Notes under the pieces: generated by a model | The model's input: the letters and a program-made list of their open reading frames with translations, nothing else | The model's database searches: none | What the model was told of the DNA's origin: nothing | In this document: piece by piece, positions 24,091-33,910 of the stretch | How the letters are laid out: each line of letters opens with the position of its first letter | How positions within the stretch are numbered: position 1 is the stretch's first letter | From: Sipunculus nudus | Taxonomy: Eukaryota > Annelida > Sipuncula > Golfingiida > Sipunculidae | DNA length: 64,000 nt | Reading direction: 5' to 3' | NCBI GenBank assembly: GCA_026874595.1 | Contig: CM049307.1 | Coordinates: 52,633,370 to 52,697,369 of the forward strand | Translations under genes and position numbers: made by a program

Positions 24091-24529
24091 AGTCCACTCT
24101 CAGTTAATATACAAGTAGTGGTGGGAGTCGGTTCCTTTTTCATAATCGATCATCAGTTTGAGCAAACCGACTGATGATCGATTATTAATCGGTTCAGACA
24201 AATATATGCAATTATCAAAGAAATATCCAATTATCTGTGAAACTTTACTTGCGTTTCCCCGGCAGGTATTCTCCTCTCGCGCACGGGTGTAACGATCCTA
24301 CCACCTATAAAGACTAATTTTAAGGATCCAATTTAACGATCAGCAACGTTGGGTAATATCTTTCATAATGGAATTTAAGAGCATCTAAGAATGTTAGACC
24401 TATAAAGGGGGTGTGTTTCTAGCACATGAAGACATTTTACCGGCCCAGGTGCGCTTGGGGCAGATCATAACCCCCCCCCCAAAAAAAAAAAAAAAAAAAA
24501 ATTGCAGACTAGTCCAAAAAAAATTCCAG
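24091..24529. mobile_element. Foreign insert replacing the LINE's RT fingers; strong hairpin
   Basis: Non-coding sequence sits exactly where RT finger blocks are missing. It contains a perfect 16-bp inverted pair, ATAATCGATCATCAGT (24142-24157) and its complement (24170-24185). The spacer itself holds GTTTG-AG-CAAAC. GTGGTGGGAGTCGG near 24118 and a diverged inverted copy near 24300 (GGTGGTAGGATCG on the minus strand) may be termini of a small DNA transposon. A C11A20 run (24471-24500) is at its right side. LINE bases are also lost, so this is an insertion plus deletion or a replacement. Confidence 0.5.
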
Positions 24530-25770
24530 AAATTTTTAAATTTATGTCTTTTTTCAAATACTGTTATCTCATTGTTGAGTGATCCACACTCACAATTACT
24601 ATTAAAATTATTTTTGAAGTATGTGTCAGCTAAAATGTGAAAATCTTCTTCAACTTCATTTTTATTTTCATTTAGTAAATCTCTGAAGTAATTAAACCAA
24701 TCGTCTGCTGGAATGTGACTAACACTCTTCTCTTTCTTGAGACACTTTTTAATACAGGCCCATAAATCATTTATATTTTTAGTGTTTGTTAAGTATTTCA
24801 CAGTGCACTCTTGTTTAGATTTCTTTTTATTATCACAAAGGTTTTTAAATTGTTGTCTCTTCTCTTTGTATTTATTCAAATCATAAATATTTCCAGATAT
24901 CCTATATCTATCTAGTGCTGTATATTTAATCAATTTTGCTTTAGCACATTCATCATCCCACCAGTTTGTTTGAGACCAACTCTTTTTACTTTGGTAATAT
25001 TTAGGTTCAGTAAAAATATGTAACACTTTATTCAAATATTCAATAGCCTTTTCAACATCTTGCTGAACATAATAATTAAAATTACATATGTGATCATTAT
25101 ACAAATTTTCATTATCATTTAAAAGTTCAACTACAGCCTGTGACTTAAGTTTGTACCTTGTCCATGCAGTTGTGTGCTTAATATTTTCTGGAACTGTTTG
25201 TACAGATTCAACTTTTAAAGTACATTTCACTGGAAAGTGATCTGACAAATCTAACCTTAATACTGTAAACGATTCCATTTTAATAAAAATTCAGCACTAA
25301 CAATAATGTAGTCAATAACACTCTGTCCAGCATGTGTTACACATGTGTATTCACCTTTAATATCTGGAGGAATTCTACCATTCAAAACATGAATATTAAA
25401 AGCACAACACAACTGTTGTAATGAAAATCCAAATTTGTTAGTTTTACCATCCTTTGAATTTCTACACACTTTAAATTCATCTGAAGGGTACACTTCATTC
25501 AAACCGATGAATCCTAAATGATCATTTTCTATGTAATCATACATTTTACCAATACTTGCATTTAGATCGCCCATTAAAATTACATATAAATCTCCATATT
25601 TTGACATCATATCTACCATAATATTTTCAACTCTTATTATTCCATCATTTTCATCTAAAGATTCATATAGTACTGAATTCTCTGGAGCAATATATGCACA
25701 TATTAACAGAACAGGTTTCTCTGAATTAAAGCTGTACCATCCAATATTAAAGCAATTATATCTATATATT
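24530..25770 (-). pseudogene. LINE endonuclease (EEP) and linker
   Basis: Minus-strand frames read CAYIAPENS, then an acidic stretch, then YVILMGDLNASIG (the GDxN catalytic motif), later SVIDYIIVS, and in the following frame LDLSDHFPV (the SDH motif that ends EEP domains). Upstream reading is lost near 25770. After SDHFPV about 220 residues of lysine- and asparagine-rich linker include WWDDEC and a KYKEKRQQFKNLC segment. Homology stops near NNEITVFE (about 24540), where RT blocks should begin. One frame change at about 25270 separates the endonuclease body from SDH. Biochemically this domain nicks target DNA to prime reverse transcription. Confidence 0.85.
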
Positions 25771-27401
25771 TGTGAACATTAATTATGCTGAAATTGCAAA
25801 AGTGATGGGGTCGGGGGATATATACCCCCATCCCCCTGTATTGAAGCTCGTGGATCTTGTAAGCTTTAAGATTCATACAGGCCTACCTTTGCATTCATTA
25901 TCCCCGAAAATGCCATGGACCTTGTCGTTAGTGTTACAGGTGATGTAAAAGGTTAAGACCAGTGTACAATGTATTTCTTACAAATATTGGTCAAGCTGTT
26001 CATTTGTCACATGGCAAAAAAGGTGTAAACCAAATAATATGAATATTTGCACATTACAAGTGACAAATAAGTAAACATAAGTCAATAAAAATCACATACA
26101 TTAACTTATTTAATACCATGACCATCAATTCGAAGACTTCTTTGGAGTTGTGTCACTCGTAAAAGTCCATATGTACTCTTGAGTGGGTCTCAAACAATGT
26201 CAGTGTTCATACTTAAACTTCAGAGAAACTGAATTATGGATATGACTTGTTATTTCTTTTAAATTGGCGTGATGTCTACTCTCTGTGTTACAAACGTTGA
26301 CCAAAAAATTCATGTCACAACCGTTGACTAAATTCAGCTAGAGTCACATGACAATGTATATAGGTTATGATTTCACTTTTCTGCGTAAGCTAGTCTGGCT
26401 TAAGAACTTTTTGAAGGCTTGTATATATGAATATAGACTAAACAACCACTATATTTACAATGTGTATAGGTGCTCATGAAAAGTTAATGCAGCAATTTCG
26501 CTTGTTAAAGATAAAGATCTGTTCACGTAACTTTGCTTTGAATGGGAAGAAATGGGTGTGGTAAAAGGCTATGGTTCCCTTGAGTTATCTTCTTTGAAAA
26601 ATACATGTCCGTCTATTTGTCCTCCAACGGTTCATGACAAAACACGCGCCGATAAAGAGAACTAGGGGTTGGTCCACTGACTGTAACATGCCGTGACGTG
26701 ATGTTACAGACCAGTGTACACATTCTTTGGGCCATCCCACAAGAAATACTTGTCATAATTATCTTAAAATGTGTATATATATTCCTGATACATCCTTTTC
26801 ATAATATGTCTAAAGGTTTCTACTAAATAATTCAAATGTTTCAGATATTCTGTAACATTGATGTACACGTTTTTAAAGATATTTTTTGCCATGGACATCT
26901 GCAGGTTAATCCAATCCTCCTGTTCATGCCAGAAGAGACAGAGACCTGTTTTCATATCTTTACAACAACTTACAGATTTACCTCTATTTATATATGGCGC
27001 AAGCAATTTTACCTAATGTATTTGTAAATTTGTCATATTAAGAAGAAATTGGTACACGGTTATAACACCCTAAAAATCTCCATTCTAAGAAATAATTTAA
27101 GAATGGGACAAATACGTAGAAACTGATAACTTTTTTCCCTTAAAGCCCGTAATATCCTCTAGTTTGGTTTGGAACATATAAACTTTACACTCTCTCGACA
27201 TATTTTTTAAAACACAATTTATAGCTCTTTTTTCAATAATTTGAATTGCCTTTGTGCCCTTTTTACCCATATTTGCCGCTGGTACTCTTAACAATAATGA
27301 CATATATACAAATCTATATATGCACCGATAGCTCCTGACAAGCTGCATTCGAATTTGTGGAGAAATGACTCCTAACTTTTAATAAAAACAATATATATGG
27401 T
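25771..27401. other. Intergenic; possible LINE tail fragments
   Basis: No gene seen. A plus-strand frame at 26836-27027 has EETETCFHIF and a later IYIWRKQF, reminiscent of LINE C-terminal zinc motifs, but the cysteines are mostly missing. A minus-strand frame at 27097-27348 has IQIIEKRAINCVLKNM, which is reminiscent of RT tails. Both are too weak to call. Confidence 0.4.
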
Positions 27402-27437
27402 GTGGAACGTTAATTGTCGACGTTTCATGAGAATTGA

Positions 27438-27439
<2 letters not shown>
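27402..27439 (-). repeat. Right member of a ~38-bp inverted pair abutting (TA)n
   Basis: On the minus strand it begins GGTCAATTCTCATGAAACG and is followed outward by a (TA)n array (27440-27480), mirroring the arrangement at 19650-19762. An autonomous transposase was not recognised between the two. Confidence 0.6.
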
Positions 27440-27487
<48 letters not shown>

Positions 27488-27905
27488 GAGATACAAGTAT
27501 AATCATATAACAATTGTAGTTAAAAAATAATTATTAAGTTCTAAAGGGACTAATATCAACCTCTAAACGATGTTCAGTGATACAGTTAGTCTTCTTCAGC
27601 AAACTATTGCAAGCTTCAACAATTGTCCTGCAGAGGGAGCTATACACAAAGTATGAAATCATGAGCACGTTTGTTCTGAAAACAAATGGGTCCAAATCTT
27701 TTCCTTGATTATACTGGCGGTGCACCGATTCTTTCGACATGCGACCTGTGGCATCTAGGTTTTATTGTGTCGTAAAGTGGCAGCCCAATGAGCAGATTCG
27801 AGAAACTGGGAGAAATAAACTTTTGACGGCACAGGAATGAGACACGAAAGTAGGCCTACTCCGAGGACAGGATCCAGGCGAGAATGCAGGCCCGTTTGCG
27901 GATAG

Positions 27906-28240
27906 CCCATAAGAATGAACTCCTCAATTGTTTTTTTTAGTGACTGACGCAATGTGGAGTCCATAGATTGCACCTGCAGTTAATTGTGATTATAACACTC
28001 CATACACAACTGTGAGATTTAACATTTTCTCTGGACAAATAATATCAGTTGTTGATGTTACAGGTGCTTCATGCTTTCCAGAATGGTTATTTTTTAGTAC
28101 AGGCCATTCGACATACGACATTATGTGAACATTGGTTTATTAAAACCATAGGAAATATGGTGCTATAATCCCAGTTAGCCCTTTGGTAGGCCGGCGACGC
28201 AACCGAAACCTGAAACCTGTTGCGTCGCCGTCGGTGGCTA
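27906..28240. repeat. Dispersed repeat, intergenic copy A, with CpG-rich hairpin
   Basis: Begins CCCATAAGAATG and aligns with 33367-33910 over several hundred bases, including a long identical stretch around GTTACAGGTGCTTCATGC. Near its right end GGCGACGCAAC (28193-28203) is the exact reverse complement of GTTGCGTCGCC (28219-28229). Around it, a GACACGAAAGTA-GCCTACT-GAGAAT-CAGGCC segment is present both left (27840-27900) and right (28242-28290), so the unit is flanked by direct repeats about 400 bp apart. A conserved short minus-strand frame (MDS-LRQSLK--IEE-ILMGY) is shared with copy B. Its meaning is unknown. Confidence 0.8.
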
Positions 28241-28939
28241 AAATGAGACACGAAAGTAAGCCTACTAAGAGAGAATACAGGCCTGTCTGTGGAGAGCATT
28301 TGGTGGAAAAAGTATGTGCATCAACAAAGTTAAAAACGGAGTAACCTCTTCTTTTTTTCCTAAGCCTAAATCCTCAAACTTTGGTAAGACTAATCACACC
28401 ATGAAATTATACAAAATATAGAGCAAACGTGAAGTTAATAAATGTAAAATGTGTTCTAACATTTAAAATTCACACGTTATTATTTTTGCTATTGGCAATC
28501 AGACCGGGCCAGTGTATGTGTAGGCCTACTAGATTTTTCATTAATTCATTTGCGGATCAGGTGCTTTTGTGCCATTTAGGCCTGTAGATCAATGAAAACA
28601 CACACGTATGTATAAAAATGGTTCTCAGAATTTCTCCAGCCCCGAGAATTTAATTGATAGGAGAGACTGATGTGAAGAAATAAAAAAAAAAGTTATTGAA
28701 ACAGAATTTATAATAATAGGCCTAATAACTAGATATTTCTTGGCACCGCAGGTGCCATATATAGTATCGCCAGACAATTAATACCCCCCCCCCCCCTCCT
28801 TTAAGGAAAGCCCCCCCCCATCTTCTGCAGCATATACTGAAACTTGGCAAGCGACCGTGGTTTCTTCCATCTATCAACGTGAGGAACAATATTTTTCATC
28901 AAATATGAGGGCAAATACGTTGAATCACTCTTGAGGAAA

Positions 28940-30230
28940 AGGGATAAATTTATACTATAAAAATGGTAAGGTAAGTTGCGCCACCTGTCATGGTCGACGA
29001 GAAAACTTTCAAAGATGGATGTTACTGCCTAAACTGCAGACCAACACATTGAACGACTCCTCAGATAAGAGCAATTTTCACTTAAAACAAATGTACGGAT
29101 GGACGCCACACAAAATAAATTGCAGATGGCGCCCCTAGCCTTGAGTAAAATATGGAGCAGTCCAAAAGCTTTGGATATGCACACTATATAGGCCAATAGG
29201 GCAAATCACTCCTGAGAAAGGGGCATAATTAATTTTACAAAAATGGGGTGGGAGGTGGCGCCACCTTTCTGGTTTACGAGAAAATTTTCCAAGATCGATA
29301 GACAAGCCAAATTAAAGACCAATACCTTGAACCACTCCGGAGATATGAGCAATTTTCACCGAAAGCAAACGTACGGATGGACGCCAATTAAATTGGGTGC
29401 AGATGGCGCCACCAGTCTTGAATATAAGATGGAGGTATCCAAGATCAATGGACATGCTCAGTTTCAGCTCAATCTGGCCAATAGTTTTTACTTTTAATGT
29501 TCACCGTACTGTCTAGTGGCAATGATCGATGGGGTATTAAAAAGGCGCGAAAACAAGAAAAGGACAGAAGGTGGCGCAACCTGTCTTCTGCGGAAGACAA
29601 AGCTATTAAAATCTTTGGTCAATTTGACTTTTGGACCAATCCATGCATCCCTTATTGAGATATTTATGATTTAGGGATATTTATGATTTTGTGTGATTTT
29701 CACCATATATGGCAATATCCAAGGCCAAGGCCACTCTCATAGAAAAGGTCATTACCCCATTTTAAATATATATCATCCAATAACCCATGTCTATGTATAT
29801 GCATAATATATGAAAGAAATCTGTCCATTAGTTTTTGACTTATAGTGCTCATAGTACTGTCAAGTGGCAATGATGGGGGTATCAAACTGCACGATAACAA
29901 GAAAAGGAAAATAGGTGGTGCCACCAGTTTCATGACCGGTTCATGACAACACAATTCAAGATCTTCAGTCAACTTGAATTTTGAATCAATCCATGCAACA
30001 TTTCTTGAGATATTAAAGAATTTGTGTGCTCCCCCCCCCCCATGAACCTATTCAAGGTCAAAGTCACTCTCCTTGTAAAGGTCACGACCCCATTTTGAAT
30101 AGGCTTCTCCCCATATCTATGCACATGTCAAGTTAGGTTAAGAGCCGTGAAAATTTGTCCGAGTTGTCACCTCCAAAAGAAATCTCTGTAGCGGCGGCGC
30201 CACCCTGCTTAAACCATAGTATCCATTGTC
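28940..30230. repeat. Degenerate ~280-bp repeat field with GGCGCCACC motifs
   Basis: Recurring phrases GAGCAATTTTCAC, ACGTACGGATGGACGCCA and GGTGGCGCCACCT appear at about 28970-29130 and 29250-29410. AGAAAAGGA(C/A)A--AGGTGG(C/T)GC(A/C)ACC appears at about 29560 and 29900. The left half has a period near 280 bp and the right half near 330 bp. C runs occur at 28784-28797, 28810-28818 and 30030-30040. No protein is recognisable. Confidence 0.65.
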
Positions 30231-30282
30231 TAGGGACACAGTGATGATATTAGACCTAAGTAGAAGGATAAGAGAAGGTTAA

Positions 30283-30690
30283 TAAATAGGCCTATATATA
30301 GTTAGGCCTATACGCCCATTCTGTAACATTCACAAATTTATGTTTAAATCTTTATCTATATCAGTGGTGGATCCACTCATATTTGAGCCGGAACGACTTT
30401 TTTTTCTAGGATTTGAAATCAAATTTTGGGACCTGGACATCCCCCCCCCCTTAGGCCCTACCGGATCAGAGAATCTTTTTTAGAATTTCTTTAAGTCTTC
30501 CTGGGTTGGACCCTCCCCTTTCCAAAGTCCTGGATCCCCCCTGTGGGCCTATATAGACCTATACATTTAGGCCTATAGGCCTATATGTAGGCCTAAGCCT
30601 ATCACGTAAATTTGTGATAACGTACATCACATTAACCTATCTATATATATAATGTGGTTAAGTCCCATTAGGCCTAATCTAGGCCTATCT
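30283..30690. repeat. Cluster of TAGGCCTA palindromes
   Basis: The 8-bp palindrome TAGGCCTA or a one-base variant recurs about ten times in 400 bp, for example around 30288, 30303, 30570, 30578, 30589, 30669 and 30681, within TA-rich DNA. Isolated copies occur elsewhere (6839, 27851, 28523, 28720). Confidence 0.6.
30362..30543. mobile_element. Short hAT-like element with GGATCCA ends (decayed)
   Basis: The left end is CAGTGGTGGATCCA and the right end is TGGATCCCCCCTG, giving imperfect inverted ends CAGNGGNGGATCCA. A C run and pyrimidine-rich interior resemble the fragments at 3782 and 15564. The flanking 8-mers do not match, so boundaries or age make the target duplication unreadable. Confidence 0.5.
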
Positions 30691-30704
30691 ACTTTTGTTC
30701 TACT

Positions 30705-30744
30705 CAGTGGCGTCAATTTTTCTTCCAGGGTGGGGGGATGACTT

Positions 30745-30812
<68 letters not shown>

Positions 30813-30843
30813 TACTTTTTCAGCGTCTCTGATTGACATATTC

Positions 30844-30881
<38 letters not shown>

Positions 30882-31185
30882 GATTATTATATATATATTT
30901 ATATATTTATACTTATTTTTAATATACTTAATTATATTTCAAATAATTATAATATTATAATAGAAAATAAGTTATTTTGTGAATTCTAAGCAAGGTTTAG
31001 ATATAACATTTTTTAGTAAGTGGATTCAAAGTTTTTAATTCTATTTATTAATATATTCCATTTGCAGTATTATAATATTATTCTCTGAAAAGTGGGGGGG
31101 GGGATGATTACATTGGCCATCCCCCCCTTGCCAAAGAGTGGGGGGTATATATACCCCCCCCCCCCCCCCAATATTGACGCCCCTG
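30705..31185. mobile_element. Non-autonomous hAT-type element with perfect 8-bp TSD
   Basis: The left end is CAGTGGCGTCAATTTTT and the right end is ATATTGACGCCCCTG, giving inverted termini CAG(T/G)GGCGTCAAT. The 8-mer GTTCTACT is present immediately outside both ends (30697-30704 and 31186-31193), the target duplication size of hAT transposons. The 481-bp interior holds two (TA)n arrays (about 30749-30806 and 30847-30880), GGGGGGATGA-type blocks and a C17 run, and no open frame. It is therefore a MITE mobilised in trans. Confidence 0.85.
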
Positions 31186-31282
31186 GTTCTACTGGATCGT
31201 ACTTGCATGAATAAAACCAAAGATCTAACGAAAGCGTCAAACTGTAGGTTATAGGTTTAAACAAGATTTGCACAGCCATAGA

Positions 31283-31300
31283 CTAGGCTAATTAGCCTAG
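31283..31300. promoter_or_regulatory. Perfect 18-bp palindrome with TAATTA core
   Basis: CTAGGCTAATTAGCCTAG is exactly self-complementary and centres on a homeodomain-type TAATTA. It lies 330 bp upstream of the CRE of the predicted promoter. Regulatory use is a guess. Confidence 0.35.
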
Positions 31301-31559
31301 CTATATAGGGGGTTGTTATGGGTTCATAACTGAAATGAGATGGCTCGGGCCCCCGGAGTGTAATTCTCAGCCTTGCACTAATTAAGGCAATATATATCTA
31401 GGGGGGCTTTCCATTATTCAGAGAGGAAGAGGGAGAATTTGATTCCTTTCAAGCCGGTAACACGCAGAAATATGTAGTGGTCCGCGATAATCTCTCGTCT
31501 CGGGCGCAACTATTCGCATAAATATAGACAGACTTTCAGTTCGCCTCGCCATGCCTGTG

Positions 31560-31690
31560 ACAGCCTGGCTGTCATCCAGCAACTCAGACATCTGGCGGGA
31601 ATTTCTAGGAACGCCTCGTTCCCGAGGAGGCGTGACGTCACGACAGGATATGAAATTCCGGAAGTGCTCCATATTTTGACAGCTCGGAAG
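31560..31690 (+). promoter_or_regulatory. CpG-rich promoter with CRE and ETS sites
   Basis: TGACGTCA (31633-31640) lies inside CGTGACGTCACG, 18 bp before an ETS site CCGGAAGTG (31658-31666). A second GGAAGT is near 31686. CRE plus ETS in a short CpG-rich block is the classic layout of TATA-less metazoan promoters. CpG frequency collapses within a few hundred bases to the right, and a strong donor is present at 31840, both indicating rightward transcription. Confidence 0.65.
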
Positions 31691-31839
31691 TACCAGTGCT
31701 TGGACGGCCCTAGCTGACAGTCCCGGGTGTTGTGTCAACTGATTTGCTGCGGTGTGTTTTGTCCTAGCGTTCATTGGAGTTTCAGCAGCCTCCTACATGT
31801 ATTTCACAAGTCGAGAGAGCTTTTGGAAAACATAAACAG
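31691..31839 (+). other. Predicted non-coding first exon of an unidentified plus-strand gene
   Basis: The sequence downstream of the CRE/ETS block ends in ACAG|GTAAGT at 31839/31840, a full consensus donor. The only late ATG (about 31797) opens a 12-codon frame closed by TAA, so this would be 5' UTR. The exon start is approximate. The gene cannot be named because no coding exon is visible before the right edge. Confidence 0.5.
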
Positions 31840-32822
31840 GTAAGTCTTAGCTGGCATCAAAACAGCCGCAGTACGCCTTTTTCTTGGCACTGCCAGTTGC
31901 AGTGTTGTGACATTTGCTGTCAGCTTATGATAGTGAAGTAAACCGGGTAACAGCTGACCGCTGACTGTGTTGGACCAGTTGAAGTGCTGATTCAACTGAA
32001 CTGTAACCGATAATGACTGTAGAATACATATGGCCAGCAGGGAACGAGCTGGCTTGAATGGAATTTCCATGAAATGTTACCTGGCCACAGGCTCACTGTT
32101 GCGGTTGGCAAAATTGCCAGAATGGAGAAAGCTGGTATATTGTTACACTTACACTGTTACGGTATAATGACATTGATAGTATACACATTACTCATAGTCT
32201 GTACTCTTATCATAAACCATTTATTATATTTTGTGGATATTATGTATGTTTTTCTTGCACAGATTTGTGTATATATATTATTGGCTGTATAACCTATCTG
32301 GTGCATTTATATATGGGGCTGATGAACGTCGAGTTCAGGGGGCTAAAACAACAAGTGAACCCACATTTTTATGCAGAAGAATTTGGGTTCAATGCATAAT
32401 GGACACTCAACTTGTGCACCCACATTTCATTTTTACAAATAAATTTCTGCATTTTTGTCTGTGAACCCGCTTTTAGTATTTTCGTCCGTGGCATCGTTAA
32501 ACATGCCAGTAAAATAAATCGAGATGTGATGCTAATTTTTCCTGCATATTTCTAACTTGTATAATACTGTTCTATATTACCTATATTAGTATATAGTGGA
32601 AGCCTATTAGGCATTGAACCCACATTTTTGTGTGAGAAAATTATGGTTCACTTCATGTTCTAGCTGATCTATGTATGTTTATGATGAACCCACATTTGGT
32701 AAATGACATTGCATACACATATCACATCAAGAAAAATAAGAAAAAAAAATTATACTTATTTTTGCTATAACTTGTATGAATGATTAAAAAATGATATATT
32801 ATTTATAACACAGTATGTAGTA

Positions 32823-33354
32823 CAGTTATGTAGGACTTGAGTCTGGACATGAGTCCACTTTTCTAGGGACTCAGATTTGGACTTACAATTGAAGATTCTA
32901 GACTCAGACTTGGACCTGGTCTTGGAGGTAATCACTTGACAAATGAGTCCATCTCAAGTCCAGTTGGAAAAAAGCTGTTCACATACTGTAAAGACTTATA
33001 AACATACACAAACTTCAGACAGAATATTAGTCATACAATATAACTATTATTAGACTATATTTACGAGACTTTGGTTTCGCATCAGGAGCCACAGGTAATT
33101 TAATATTCAGGTGAAAACATATAAAATAACTTAACAATACACATGATTGATAATCCAGAATATCTGTTTAAAATTTCTTTTTAAAAATGAGATACATGTG
33201 TTTTGGACTTGAATTCGGCTTCCAAGTGACTCTGACTAGATGAATGTGGACATGGGACTCAAACCTCAAAGACTTGGACTTGGACTCAGACTTGAGGGGC
33301 CTGGACTCGGACTTGGACTCAGACTCAGATGTTGTGGACTCGACTACATCACTG
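32823..33354. mobile_element. Non-autonomous hAT-type element with GGACTTGGACTC subrepeats
   Basis: The termini CAGTTATGTAG (left) and CTACATCACTG (right) form CAGT(T/G)ATGTAG inverted ends. The 8-bp flanks ATGTAGTA and GTATAGTA agree at six positions, consistent with an old hAT target duplication. Both subterminal regions are dense in GACTTGGACTC-like 6- to 11-mers in one orientation per end, a feature known from hAT MITEs of many animals. No transposase is present. It inserted next to repeat copy B. Confidence 0.75.
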
Positions 33355-33366
33355 GTATAGTAGTAA

Positions 33367-33910
33367 CCCATAAGAATGGACTCCTCAATTGCTGTTTTTA
33401 GTGACTGATGCAATGAAGAGTCCATAGATTTCCCCTGCAGTTAACTGTGATTATAACACTCAATACACAACTGTGAGATTTAACATATATCCATTGATTA
33501 ATGTCCAGTACATCTATGTGTATTGTATAATTGACCACTGGAAAACATTACTGTTCTGTTCTCATCACTATTTTACACCAAGGAAGTGAAAATATTAACA
33601 GAATAGTATGCAGGCCTAAAGCATTATACAGGACTGCTACCAAATGCAAGATGTCTACCAGGCTGTTAATGCTTCAATTCTCTCTGGACAAATAAATCAG
33701 TTATTGATGTTACAGGTGCTTCATGCTTTCCAGAATGGTTTTGTTTTTATGACAGTCCTTTTGACATACAACATTATGTGAACATTGGTATGTTAAAACC
33801 ATAGGAAGTATTTCCTTTCTAAGAGAACAGATGGTATCATGCTATAACCCCAGTTAGCCCTTTGGTGGGCCTGCCACGCAAGAGAAACCTGTTGCAGTGC
33901 TGTCATCAGT
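33367..33910. repeat. Dispersed repeat, intronic copy B, CpG-depleted
   Basis: The diverged copy of 27906-28240, carrying about 200 bp (33486-33688) that copy A lacks. Most CpGs of copy A are TpG or CpA here, and the CpG-rich hairpin has decayed. A hAT-type element (32823-33354) sits against its left end. Confidence 0.8.

Larger units (their letters stand above)
22349..25770 (-). mobile_element. Non-LTR retrotransposon (LINE), 5'-truncated and internally damaged
   Basis: A single minus-strand element about 3.4 kb long. From its 5' side it shows an AP (EEP) endonuclease, a linker, the C-terminal part of a reverse transcriptase with FADD, an RT tail and a Cys/His-rich C-terminal motif. It then has an AATAAA-containing 3' UTR and ends in tandem GTTCT units (plus strand GAACA, 22349-22368). 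The endonuclease starts mid-domain near 25770, a common 5' truncation. RT blocks N-terminal to GTRQGCMISP are missing and about 0.45 kb of unrelated sequence lies there. Frames are otherwise long, with only a few shifts, so it inserted fairly recently. I do not assign a clade. Confidence 0.88.

Noticed and set aside
26836-27348. LINE-tail-like frames (EETETCFHIF; IQIIEKRAINCVL)
   Set aside because: Only short resemblances. The zinc-ligand cysteines are mostly absent and no RT blocks are adjacent.
31418-31774. Open frame of 118 codons on the minus strand over the CpG-rich promoter
   Set aside because: CpG-rich DNA lacks stop codons. The signals here (CRE, ETS, donor) support rightward transcription instead.
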